Assembly: GCA_947646735.1 (NCBI GenBank)
Contig: CANTFK010000662.1
Coordinates: forward strand, 1-29,531
DNA from: Peronospora farinosa
Taxonomy: Eukaryota > Oomycota > Peronosporomycetes > Peronosporales > Peronosporaceae
Direction of reading: 5' to 3'
DNA length: 29,531 bases
Shown: positions 19,710-29,224 of the stretch, piece after piece
Layout: the number at the start of each line of letters is the position of its first letter
Position numbering within the stretch: the stretch's first letter is position 1
The notes under the pieces: generated by a model
Seen by the model: only the letters and a program-made list of their open reading frames with translations
Databases searched by the model: none
What the model was told of the DNA's origin: nothing
Translations under genes and position numbers: made by a program

Positions 19710-20596
19710 ATGGCAAGCGCACAGGACAAGCAAAAACAATATGCAGACCAACATGGTCGCAAAAAAATGAACGCTTTAGTGTGGAGGACAAAGTGCTATT
19801 GAGTACTGCTACCCTACCTAAACATGCAATTTCTGTACTACCTGGTGGTACTACTAAGCTATTGCCCCGATTCATTGGGCCCTTTACAGTGGTTGAGGAA
19901 ATTGGAGAACTAAATTATAGGCTCACTCTCCTACCGTATATGAAGACGCACCCCGTATTTTACGTGGGTCGTCTGAAACGATATGTTGATCCAGAAGAGA
20001 TCGCATATCCACATCGTTCTAACGAGATCGATAGTGACGTCGACTGTGAGTCGAGCGTCGCGGCCGATCAGGCGACGAGGAAGCCAATAGGCTCCCCGTA
20101 TACGAACGAGGCGGTAGAGGACTCGGCATTCGAGGAGGACTCCGCGCTTGACGCGGGTCTCTCATCACCAGTCGCTCTAAAATGTCTAAACGGTTCTTCA
20201 GGCGGTCATACCCCTGACGGTCCCTCGCCCTCACATCGCGCAGATCCAAAGTCAGTCGTGAGAATCGACTCGAAATATCGGGCACCTGCCTCTTCATCGC
20301 AGCGGACTCAGCCTGCGGCTGAACAGCCGCAGGGTAGGCAGCGGCGAGTAGGTGGGCGTAATCGCCACTCCTATCGGGCGCCACCTTTGTTGGTGGACGC
20401 GAAAGGGAACACGCGCTTCCTTGTTGGAAGGCTGCTGGCCCACCGGTTTGTGAAGAGAAAGCTCCAAATCCTGGTCCAGTGGAAGGGTTACCCAACAAGC
20501 TTCAACTCATGGGAGCCTGTTGACGCGTTGCGTATCGACGTGCCTGGGCTGGTGGCTGCTTATGAGCAAAAGAACCGACCGCACTCACTCTGCTAG
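19710..20596 (+). pseudogene. Integrase C-terminal GPY/F region and chromodomain of element III
   Basis: MASAQDKQKQYADQHGRK leads into an A7 tract (19760-19766) where the frame shifts. After it VEDKVLLSTATLP, LLPRFIGPFTVVEEIG and HPVFYVGRLKRYVDPEE give the GPY/F-like region. A 120-residue acidic, Ser/Pro-rich linker follows. The chromodomain at the end reads RFLVGRLLAHRFVKRKLQI, VQWKGYPTSFNSWEP and VPGLVAAYEQ, stopping at TAG 20594-20596. The chromodomain itself is uninterrupted. In this lineage it is thought to direct integration to chromatin. Confidence 0.8.
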
Positions 20597-20802
20597 GTCC
20601 TGATGGACTAGCAGGGGCAGCGTATCGAGTAGGAGATGGGGGTACGGTACCACCCAATACTTACCTCGCACGCGTCATAGCGAAGCTGGTTCGCTGCGAC
20701 CGCTGTTTCACTGCATCTGCATGCGATTTAACACGGAGAAAAAACTCGGACGCGTATTCGTCGGTTGTGTCCTTAAAACCTAACACGACGGGGATAAAAA
20801 GG
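20597..20802 (+). other. 3' untranslated tail of element III
   Basis: No coding frame follows the chromodomain stop. Two purine-rich stretches, GGAGATGGGGG (near 20632) and GGGGATAAAAAGGG (20790-20803), could each be a polypurine tract. No LTR that pairs with a 5' LTR of element III is present, so its real end is unknown. Confidence 0.4.
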
Positions 20803-21170
20803 GTAACGGGGCTAGAACGTACCGTCACTAGCTCACATGTGCGCTTTAAAAAGACTCAAGCCCAAGTATTAGGTATTAAGTAAATTTAACTCTATTTTTA
20901 TTTTTGTTTTTATTCGTACTACGAACGATTTTTTTTAATCGTTATAAATACGACAGTGTTCCCGCCTTTCGGGAACCACACATACTTAGCTAACTTCATT
21001 ATTGGTCCATATTGGGTCTTTAGGCTCCAAAAATAAATCAATGATAAATTGCCACGCTGTGCCCGCTATTCGGGGCCAGCACCTGCCTACATATGTATTT
21101 TCTTATTTCTTTTAATGCTATATATGCAATGTTGCTCATTACATCACCCCCTTCTCATGAAAGCACTTAT
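20803..21170 (-). mobile_element. Diverged LTR (F), related to LTR E
   Basis: The plus strand begins GTAACGGGGCTAGAACG. It aligns with the reverse complement of LTR E in several blocks: GTAACGGG, TACCGTC, AAATTTAACTC, GGGAACCACAC, ATTATTGG..TGGGTCT and TAGGCAG (the last on the complement). LTR E is placed on the plus strand by its primer site and gag, so F should be on the minus strand. The left border lacks a clean TG/CA end and the right border is not visible. It may be a solo or truncated LTR next to element III, or the 3' LTR of element III if my orientation of E is wrong. Confidence 0.4.
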
Positions 21171-21295
21171 CAACCGTGAGTGCTCAACTGTCGAAACTCC
21201 AAACTTTACAAACGAACAAGCGATGTCCGAACACACGGCTTCTAACACATGCAGTACTCCAAACCACCATCAGCGGGAGTGCAACAACCAGCATC

Positions 21296-22022
21296 ATGGC
21301 GCAACAACTCATACATTGGCCACTGTATGACTTGTCCGGAGCTAGCGCTCCGGACTCACTGGAAACGATGCGGGACTACTTCCATCGTTTTCGAAAACTG
21401 CGCGGAAAGGGCCTTGATGAAATTGAACACGAGGCTCTGCAACGTCCCTGGTACGCCTTCATCCGACGTTGGAATCGATGCACGAGGATGAGAGCAGCTT
21501 CTAACTATGGCTCGCCAATCGAGAGGAGCTTCGCGCCGATCACTCCATTGCCGCGCTACGCGAAAGCGTGTGTGAGAATGCCTAGAATGAGGACCGTCTC
21601 TACTTTGTTGATGTCAATGAAGTATGCCAGTCTTGTGACTCGACTTCACGCCCAACTCATGACGAATGGCAACGACACATTGCTAATTGTTCACTCAGCG
21701 AACGCTTACGAAGCTGGATAGCAAAGTATGAGCGAAGGGAGGACCGCAGCTATTCGTGGTGCACCTCTCTGGAAGCACCACTCGCGACAGCGGAGATTGA
21801 CTTCGCTGAGTAATCAGCGCAGGGCAGCGACACGTTCGCCTGGTCGTCCTGTTGCTCGATTCTCGCCTAGTAGTCTTGAGGAAATGTTACACCACGACGT
21901 TCTCGTTCACGCTATCATTCTCGACAGCGTGGGTCGCCCCATCGTTCTCGTTTATCACGAGACCATTCGTGTTCGCGCTCGCATCGGATTTGCCCGACCT
22001 ACGGTCTTGTATAACTGAACAA
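21296..22022 (+). pseudogene. Unrecognised broken gene cut by LTR D
   Basis: From the ATG at 21296 the frame reads MAQQLIHWPLYDLSGASAPD, then ETMRDYFHRFRKLRGKGLDE and ALQRPWYAFIRRW before losing coding character. Another frame continues with WHRHIANCSLSERLRSWIAK and YERREDRSYSWCTSLEAP. Near the end an Arg/Ser-rich frame (RRSRSRYHSR) is seen. LTR D begins at 22023 and removes the rest. The mix of a helical start and an Arg/Ser-rich tail would fit a nucleic-acid-binding gag or a host protein. I do not recognise it. Confidence 0.35.
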
Positions 22023-22499
22023 TGTGGTGGAGTGGGTTCTCAAAATTGTATGATGAGACCCCAAACCACTCACTGTGCCGGACTGCCGACTGTCGGAGGG
22101 GGTACCCCGATGCCGCGTATGAACCTTCTCTCACCTTGTGTACCCGTTGGCTGGCGGGTTGCACTCTTCGGAGGACTTGGTGACGATGTAGATGTCTGCC
22201 TTGAGGGAGGTAGACCTGGGGGGGCCTCGAGTGGATATGCTTCACTCGGTGGGCCGGTAGGTGGCCACTCGATCGACCTTGTCGAGAGTGGACTTAGAGC
22301 CAAATTCTTCAGGGGCGCTTGTCGTCCCTGGCCTTTTCCTTCTGTTTCAGGGGTATTAACCACCTGACCTTTACGTTGCTCCCGGACCTTGAGGTGAGGG
22401 AGACCGCTTCCGATAGCGGGTCTTTGGGGGGGGGGTGTTGCTACTCGAACGAGCTCACAGGCCAAATATATCCTGGAGCTCTATTCGCCCTTGAACTTC

Positions 22500-22559
22500 G
22501 CTACACAACTGTCTTCGACGGGGGGCCAAAATTCATCCCTTCCCGGAACAGTGAGTAGC
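22500..22559. other. LTR D hairpin motif, copy 1
   Basis: ACTGT/ACAGT (22508-22512, 22548-22552) and GCTAC/GTAGC (22500-22504, 22555-22559) are separated by a small internal loop. The inner stem CGGG/CCCG surrounds GGGCCAAAATTCATCC. Confidence 0.65.
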
Positions 22560-22626
22560 TTAGAGCAAGTTCTTCTTGGGTGACGGAGTCGTGCCACGTG
22601 GGGTTCAGCTCGCACTTGTGCTCGGA

Positions 22627-22687
22627 CCACACGCCTGTCTTCAACGGGGGGGGCCAAATATATCCCTTCCCCGGAACAGGCGTGTGG
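22627..22687. other. LTR D hairpin motif, copy 2 (12-bp perfect stem)
   Basis: CCACACGCCTGT (22627-22638) pairs perfectly with ACAGGCGTGTGG (22676-22687). The inner stem CGGGG/CCCCG surrounds GGGGCCAAATATATCCC. This is the best-paired instance of the motif. Confidence 0.8.
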
Positions 22688-22874
22688 CCAGACTAGAGTT
22701 CCTTTACAGCGCGACGAAGACTTGCCAAGTAGATCGCAAATTGAGTAGTATTTAATATAGTCCTATCCTTTTAACTCCTTTACTCTATCCTTGCCTGAAG
22801 CTCTGATTCCTTGCGTCGACTAGTCTGATCCTTGTATTAACTGGTCCGGAGTGGCTGAACCCCGAGGGGCCGAG

Positions 22875-23180
22875 GTCGACCAATGAGGGACCGGGTCGAC
22901 CAATGAGGGACCCAGGTCGACCTATGAGGGACACGGGTCTACCAACGAGGGGCCGGGTCGACCGACGAGGGACCCAGGTCGACCAATGAGGGACCGGGTC
23001 GACCGATGAGGGACCGGGTCGGCCGACGAGGGACCCAGGTCTTCCGATGAGGGACCGGGTCGACCGCTGATGGACCGGGTCTACCGACGAGGAGTCGAGG
23101 TCGACCGATGAGGGACCCAGGTCTACCGATGAGGGACCTGTTCGACCAATGAGGGACCGAGTCGACCAATGAGGGCCATG
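22875..23180 (+). repeat. 20-21 bp tandem repeat, 15 units
   Basis: Units of the form GTCGACCAATGAGGGACCGG or the 21-base variant ending ACCCAG are repeated 15 times. Because most units are 20 bp, the reading frame drifts through the array, unlike a maintained coding repeat. It is the expanded form of the short array at 556-650. Confidence 0.85.
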
Positions 23181-23384
23181 GTCGACTCCCTTCGCTACCG
23201 GTTAAACAGTACCCTGGTAATGAACTCTCCTTTGTTTGTCTTTCACGTTCTCAGCCAACTGTCGCTTCACTCCGAGGTTCCCTTTATCTCCGGTCCCTTC
23301 TCTCTGGTGCGTGGTCCCTTCTCCCTAGTCCACGGCCCCTTTTCCCTTCAATCCAACTGGCCCCTGGATTCTTCACAATTTAGG
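23165..23384 (+). pseudogene. Second copy of the 1-650 reading frame, decayed
   Basis: After the 20-bp array the plus strand reads NEGHGRLPSLPVKQYPGNEL, then QPTVASLRGSLYL and, in a shifted frame, SGPFSLVRGPFSLVHGPFSL and QSNWPLDSS. These match the order of SGHDQLPLVPINRYPDTDF, PPTVAPLRGPCIYGPLSLTHG and ESNWILGPPHH on the minus strand at 1-650. The GPFSLV part is itself triplicated here. The copy ends where LTR E-like sequence begins. Confidence 0.55.
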
Positions 23385-23758
23385 AAAGCACTTCACCACA
23401 ACAACATCAGGAACATTGCAAGATACGCGGTTCCCACGTATCTTGCTCGGGTGCGTAATGGGTCAACCAATTGCATAAGTAGTTATAAAGATAGTACATA
23501 TTATATAAGTAGGCAGAGGGCAGTATCCGATTAGCGTATGCTGCGCGTCATTTTATTATTGGGGTGCCAGACCCAGTAATTAGCCAATAATAATTGACTT
23601 CCATATCGAGTGGTTCCCATGAGCTAGGAAACATATTTGCACTTACTGCGAATTAAAACTAATTAAAAATAAAACCGAGTTATATTTACGAGCTAATTAA
23701 GAGCGCTTCCTCAACGCCCTTTTAGTGTAAGACGGTAACGGGTCCTTAGCCCGTTACA
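23385..23758 (+). mobile_element. LTR E (probable 5' LTR of a plus-strand gag element)
   Basis: The right end is the palindromic GTAACGGG..CCCGTTACA, ending CA at 23758. A TGG-starting primer-like site follows, and then a gag frame. Inside are TATATAAG, a TCATTTT initiator-like site, AATAAA near 23668, and a perfect 10-bp inverted repeat GCAAGATACG/CGTATCTTGC (23418-23427, 23437-23446). The left border is uncertain. Confidence 0.5.
23502..23554 (+). promoter_or_regulatory. Core promoter candidate in LTR E
   Basis: TATATAAG at 23502-23509 is followed 46 bases later by TCATTTT (23548-23554), which fits the TCAYTYY core of oomycete initiators. AATAAA follows about 115 bases downstream, consistent with a U3-R-U5 order on the plus strand. 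Confidence 0.4.
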
Positions 23759-23760
23759 CC

Positions 23761-23778
23761 TGGTAGCACTCTTAGTCC
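23761..23778 (+). promoter_or_regulatory. Primer-binding-site candidate after LTR E
   Basis: TGGTAGCACTCTTAGTCC begins two bases after the CA end of LTR E. The first eight bases match the complement of an initiator tRNA-Met 3' end, but the following bases do not, so the primer is not assigned. Confidence 0.35.
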
Positions 23779-23880
23779 TTCCAATGACCAAATTCGAGAT
23801 GATCATGGACGAGTCTTCGGTGGCTCCAGCAGGTTTTGCTTAAGCATTCTGACTTCTTACATCTCACCTCGGTGGAGTGA

Positions 23881-24085
23881 CAGGCACTACACCGCCTCGC
23901 GGCGGTGTCTGGTGAAACTATTGCGACGTCGCTGCTGAGAACAGCGACAACCGATGATCAACGTGCTGCCATTCAAGACTTTATAAGGGCGAGCTAGCCG
24001 AAGCGAATCGGCGAGTATTGACTCCCTCGCTCACTTCGCACCATGACGCTATCAAGATGGAGACGTCAACACCCTCCGGCGATAA
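23881..24085 (+). pseudogene. Gag N-terminal fragment, cut by the tRNA array
   Basis: The plus strand reads LAAVSGETIATSLLRTATTD and DQRAAIQDFIRAS to a TAG. After a one-base shift it continues with GELAEANRRVLTPSLTSHHD and METSTPSGD, where the array begins with a truncated tRNA gene. The style is that of an oomycete Ty3/gypsy gag N terminus. The next expected segment (GPDRLPL..) is found on the opposite strand at the right window edge. Confidence 0.5.
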
Positions 24086-24086
24086 A

Positions 24087-24130
24087 TCTCGCATGCTAAG
24101 CGAGCGCTCTACCATTTGAGCTACATCCCC
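24087..24130 (-). pseudogene. Truncated tRNA-Ala gene at the left array edge
   Basis: The acceptor 5' strand, D arm and anticodon arm (AGC) are intact on the minus strand. The T arm and acceptor 3' strand are replaced by gag sequence, so the left array junction lies inside a tRNA gene at the variable loop. Confidence 0.85.
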
Positions 24131-24809
24131 AGGATAACTATCTACCTGCTCTACCGCAACACAGAACCTGCTTTGCTATTTCGAAACAAACAGCAGCACT
24201 ATTCCATACGAACAAACACTACACACGAACACATCAACCATCTCACCACATACGTACATACTAATGAGCTCCTACTATTCTACGTTACCACCACATGTTA
24301 CTGCGCACTGAAACTCAAGCCACCGTCAACAATAGTCGACACATCCTCATCGGGCAAGTCGACGCCGTGGTGTGCTCTACATTGCAGCTTCTATCACGAG
24401 ACTTGGACGACCTGATCGCGATCCACTCCATTCTAACCCAGTCTAAACTGCGCCGACTTGCTATCAGTCGCGGTCTGAAGCGTCACAGCATGTCACCTAC
24501 ACAGTACACTTATTTTGTCTTTTTGTTCTCGGTAGTACCAGTGTGTAAACAAACAGCGCGAACGCCAATAGCGTGAGGCCACGCCTTGCGACCAACGCAG
24601 TACGACGGAAGGGTAGAGCAGGAAGCAACGCAAAGGAGCCGAGCCTACCACATGTCGAAGCAAGAGCACATACATAGACATGGCGAGGAAAGGTTTTGTA
24701 AGACAAGAAAAATGTTACTCAAGGTCAGCGGGTTGCGCAGATGAACCGCGAAGTGCACATTTGGGAAGTGCTGATGCCAACTCATTTTATCACGGTAACA
24801 TGATCTCAC

Positions 24810-24882
24810 TGGAGAAGCAGGGTATCGATCCCTGTACCTCTCGCATGCTAAGCGAGCGCTCTACCATTTCAGCTACATCCTC
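24810..24882 (-). pseudogene. tRNA-Ala(AGC), copy 1, damaged
   Basis: The 73-nt cloverleaf has loop TTAGCAT and G3-U70. G2 has become A (pairing with C71 lost) and C13 has become G (pairing with G22 lost), in addition to the U6-U67 mismatch shared by all copies. Three mismatches make function unlikely. Confidence 0.8.
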
Positions 24883-25567
24883 AGGATAACAATCTACCTG
24901 CTCTACCGCAACACAGAACCTGTTTTGCTATTTCGAAACAAACAGCAGCACTATTCCATACGAACAAACACTACACACGAACACATCAACCATCTCACCA
25001 CATACGTACATACTAATGAGCTCCTACTATTCTACGTTACCACCACATGTTACTGCGCACTGAAACTCAAGCCACCGTCAACACTAGTCGACACATCCAC
25101 ATCGGGCAAGTCGACGCCGTGGTGTGCTCGAAATTGCAGCTTCTATCACGAGACTTGGACGACCTGATCGCGATCCACTCCATTCTAACCCAGTCTAAAC
25201 TGCGCCGACTTGCTATCAGTAAAACGCGGTCTGAAGCGTCACAGCATGTCACCTACACAGTACACTTATTTTGTCTTTTTGTTCTCGGTAGTACCAGTGT
25301 GTAAACAAACAGCGCGAACGCCAATAGCGTGAGGCCACGCCTTTTGCGACCAACGCAGTACGACGGAAGGGTAGAGCAGGAAGCAACGCAAAGGAGCCGA
25401 GCCCACCACATGTCGAAGCAAGAGCACATACATAGACATGGCGAGGAAAGGTTTTGTAAGACAAGAAAAATGTTACTCAAGGTCAGCGGGTTGCGCAGAT
25501 GAACCGCGAAGTGCACATTTGGGAAGTGCTGATGCCAACTCATTTTATCACGGTAACATGATCTCAC

Positions 25568-25640
25568 TGGAGAAGCAGGGTATCGATCCCTGTACCTCTC
25601 GCATGCTAAGCGAGCGCTCTACCATTTGAGCTACATCCCC
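25568..25640 (-). tRNA. tRNA-Ala(AGC), copy 2
   Basis: Acceptor GGGGATG, D arm GCTC/GAGC, anticodon stem CTCGC/GCGAG with AGC, T arm CAGGG/CCCTG and discriminator A are present, with no intron. The Ala identity pair G3-U70 is present. The only stem defect is U6-U67. The A box (TAGCTCAAATGG) and a B-box variant (GGATCGATACC) are visible. Confidence 0.9.
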
Positions 25641-26363
25641 AGGATAACAATCTACCTGCTCTACCGCAACACAGAACCTGCTTTGCTATTTCGAAACAAA
25701 CAGCAGCACTATTCCATACAAACAAACACTACACACGAACACATCAACCATCTCACCACATACGTACATACTAATGAGCTCCTACTATTGTACGTTACCA
25801 CCACATGTTACTGCGCACTGAAACTCAAGCCACCATCAACACTAGTCGACACATCCACATCGGGCAAGTCGACGCCGTGGTGTGCTCGAAATTGCAGCTT
25901 CTATCACGAGACTTGGACGACCTGATCGCGATCCACTCCATTCTAACCCAGTCTAAACTGCGCCGACTTGCTATCAGTCAATGCCAAGTGCGTGTACTGG
26001 TGTCATACTTCAAACTGAGAGCGCGGTCTGAAGCATCACAGCATGTCACCTACTCAGTACACTTATTTTGTCTTTTTGTTCTCGGTAGTACCAGTGTGTA
26101 AACAAACAGCGCGAACGCCAATAGCGTGAGGCCACGCCTTTGCGACCAACGCAGTACGACGGAAGGGTAGAGCAGGAAGCAACGCAAAGGAGCCGAGCCT
26201 ACCACATGTCGAAGCAAGAGCACATACATAGACATGGCGAGGAAAGGTTTTGTAAGACAAGAAAAATGTTACTCAAGGTCAGCGGGTTGCGCAGATGAAC
26301 CGCGAAGTGCACATTTGGGAAGTGCTGATGCCAACTCATTTTATCACGGTAACATGATCTCAC

Positions 26364-26436
26364 TGGAGAAGCAGGGTATCGATCCCTGTACCTCTCGCAT
26401 GCTAAGCGAGCGCTCTACCATTTGGGCTACATCCCC
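26364..26436 (-). tRNA. tRNA-Ala(AGC), copy 3, D-arm variant
   Basis: As copy 2, but U12 is C (GCCC in the D stem), giving a C12-A23 mismatch and altering the A box. Function is doubtful. The same change is in copy 5. Confidence 0.8.
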
Positions 26437-27135
26437 AGGATAACAATCTACCTGCTCTACCGCAACACAGAACCTGTCTTTGCTATTTCGAAACAAACAG
26501 CAGCACTATTCCATACAAACAAACACTACACACGAACACATCAACCATCTCACCCACATACGTACATACTCATCAGCTCCTACTATTGTACGTTACCACC
26601 ACATGTTACTGCGCACTGAAACTCAAGCCACCGTCAACAATAGTCGACACATCCTCATCGGGCAAGTCGACGCCGTGGTGTGCTCTACATTGCAGCTTCT
26701 ATCACGAGACTTGGACGACCTGATCGCGATCCACTCCATTCTAACCCAGTCTAAACTGCGCCGACTTGCTATCAGTAAGAAGGACCAAAGAGGCGCGGTC
26801 TGAAGCGTCACAGCATGTCACCTACACAGTACACTTATTTTGTCTTTTTGTTCTCGGTAGTACCAGTGTGTAAACAAACAGCGCGAACGCCAATAGCGTG
26901 AGGCCACGCCTTTGCGACCAACGCAGTACGACGGAAGGGTAGAGCAGGAAGCAACGCAAAGGAGCCGAGCCTACCACATGTCGAAGCAAGAGCACATACA
27001 TAGACATGGCGAGGAAAGGTTTTGTAAGACAAGAAAAATGTTACTCAAGGTCAGCGGGTTGCGCAGATGAACCGCGAAGTGCACATTTGGGAAGTGCTGA
27101 TGCCAACTCATTTTATCACGGTAACATGATCTCAC

Positions 27136-27208
27136 TGGAGAAGCAGGGTATCGATCCCTGTACCTCTCGCATGCTAAGCGAGCGCTCTACCATTTGAGCT
27201 ACATCCCC
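27136..27208 (-). tRNA. tRNA-Ala(AGC), copy 4
   Basis: Identical to copy 2 over the gene, including G3-U70, the AGC anticodon and the U6-U67 mismatch. Confidence 0.9.
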
Positions 27209-27932
27209 AGGATAACAATCTACCTGCTCTACCGCAACACAGAACCTGCTTTGCTATTTCGAAACAAACAGCAGCACTATTCCATACAAACAAACACTAC
27301 ACACGAACACATCAACCATCTCACCACATACGTACATACTAATGAGCTCCTACTATTGTACGTTACCACCACATGTTACTGCGCACTGAAACTCAAGCCA
27401 CCGTCAACACTAGTCGACACATCCTCATCGGGCAAGTCGACGCCGTGGTGTGCTCTACATTGCAGCTTCTATCACGAGACTTGGACGACCTGATCGCGAT
27501 CCACTCCATTCTAACCCAGTCTAAACTGCACCGACTTGCTATCAGTCAATGCCAAGTGCGTGTACTGGTGTCATACTTCAAAGCTGAGAGCGCGGTCTGA
27601 AGCATCACAGCATGTCACCTACTCAGTACACTTATTTTGTCTTTTTGTTCTCGGTAGTACCAGTGTGTAAACAAACAGCGCGAACGCCAATAGCGTGAGG
27701 CCACGCCTTTGCGACCAACGCAGTACGACGGAAGGGTAGAGCAGGAAGCAACGCAAAGGAGCCGAGCCTACCACATGTCGAAGCAAGAGCACATACATAG
27801 ACATGGCGAGGAAAGGTTTTGTAAGACAAGAAAAATGTTACTCAAGGTCAGCGGGTTGCGCAGATGAACCGCGAAGTGCACATTTGGGAAGTGCTGATGC
27901 CAACTCATTTTATCACGGTAACATGATCTCAC

Positions 27933-28005
27933 TGGAGAAGCAGGGTATCGATCCCTGTACCTCTCGCATGCTAAGCGAGCGCTCTACCATTTGGGCTACA
28001 TCCCC
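27933..28005 (-). tRNA. tRNA-Ala(AGC), copy 5, D-arm variant
   Basis: Identical to copy 3, with the C12-A23 mismatch in the D stem. Confidence 0.8.
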
Positions 28006-28728
28006 AGGATAACAATCTACCTGCTCTACCGCAACACAGAACCTGCTTTGCTATTTCGAAACAAACAGCAGCACTATTCCATACAAACAAACACTACACA
28101 CGAACACATCAACCATCTCACCACATACGTACATACTCATCAGCTCCTACTATTGTACGTTACCACCACATGTTACTGCCCACTTAAACTCAAGCCACCA
28201 TCAACAATAGTCGACACATCCTCATCGGGCAAGTCGACGCCGTGGTGTGCTCGAAATTGCAGCTTCTATCACGAGACTTGGACGACCTGATCGCGATCCA
28301 CTCCATTCTAACCCAGTCTAAACTGCACCGACTTGCTATCAGTCAATGCCAAGTGCGTGTACTGGTGTCATACTTCAAAGCTGAGAGCGCGGTCTGAAGC
28401 ATCACAGCATGTCACCTACTCAGTACACTTATTTTGTCTTTTTGTTCTCGGTAGTACCAGTGTGTAAACAAACAGCGCGAACGCCAATAGCGTGAGGCCA
28501 CGCCTTGCGACCAACGCAGTACGACGGAAGGGTAGAGCAGGAAGCAACGCAAAGGAGCCGAGCCTACCACATGTCGAAGCAAGAGCACATACATAGACAT
28601 GGCGAGGAAAGGTTTTGTAAGACAAGAAAAATGTTACTCAAGGTCAGCGGGTTGCGCAGATGAACCGCGAAGTGCACATTTGGGAAGTGCTGATGCCAAC
28701 TCATTTTATCACGGTAACATGATCTCAC

Positions 28729-28801
28729 TGGAGAAGCAGGGTATCGATCCCTGTACCTCTCGCATGCTAAGCGAGCGCTCTACCATTTGAGCTACATCCC
28801 C
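28729..28801 (-). tRNA. tRNA-Ala(AGC), copy 6
   Basis: Identical to copies 2 and 4. It is the last tRNA gene; the partial unit to its right ends before a further tRNA. Confidence 0.9.
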
Positions 28802-29224
28802 AGGATAACAATCTACCTGCTCTACCGCAACACAGAACCTGCTTTGCTATTTCGAAACAAACAGCAGCACTATTCCATACAAACAAACACTACACACGAA
28901 CACATCAACCATCTCACCACATACGTACATACTAATGAGCTCCTACTATTCTACGTTACCACCACATGTTACTGCGCACTGAAACTCAAGCCACCGTCAA
29001 CACTAGTCGACACATCCTCATCGGGCAAGTCGACGCCGTGGTGTGCTCTACATTGCAGCTTCTATCACGAGACTTGGACGACCTGATCGCGATCCGCTCC
29101 ATTCTAACCCAGTCTAAACTGCACCGACTTGCTATCAGTCAATGCCAAGTGCGTGTACTGGTGTCATACTTCAAAGCTGAGAGCGCGGTCTGAAGCATCA
29201 CAGCATGTCACCTACACAGTACAC

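Larger units (their letters stand above)
22023..22860 (-). mobile_element. LTR D, related to LTRs A-C
   Basis: It begins TGTGGTGGAGTGGG and contains the conserved CGGAGGGGGTACCCCGAT block and two GGCCAAA hairpins. The left flank (ending gaacaa) lacks the gag/primer sequence, so this is a 3' or solo LTR in the minus orientation. The right border lies before the 20-bp array at 22875 and could not be fixed. Confidence 0.6.
24131..29224 (-). repeat. Tandem array of ~0.75-0.80 kb units, each ending in a tRNA-Ala(AGC) gene
   Basis: Unit borders set at the tRNA 5' end are 24131-24882, 24883-25640, 25641-26436, 26437-27208, 27209-28005, 28006-28801, and a partial unit 28802-29224. The units look nearly identical by eye. 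Length differences come mainly from one indel (after CTATCAGT) and short homopolymer changes. The non-tRNA part shows no convincing protein: frames of 61-99 codons recur because the units are copies, and they overlap the tRNA genes. Units 3+4 and 5+6 share variants in a dimeric pattern. Confidence 0.9.

Noticed and set aside
20790..20803. GGGGATAAAAAGGG as the certain polypurine tract and 3' LTR start of element III.
   Set aside because: The following LTR aligns with the reverse complement of LTR E, whose orientation is set by a primer site and gag; so the tract may be coincidental.
24116..29086. A 99-codon plus-strand frame (start MSYIPRITIYLLYRN) conserved in the array units.
   Set aside because: It starts inside the antisense of the tRNA gene and is conserved only because the units are recent copies; no codon-biased substitution pattern or domain is seen.
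24087..29224. tRNA-derived SINEs.
   Set aside because: The tRNA part is a full gene with discriminator base, the units are head-to-tail tandem and ~0.8 kb long, and there is no poly(A) tail or flanking duplication per unit.
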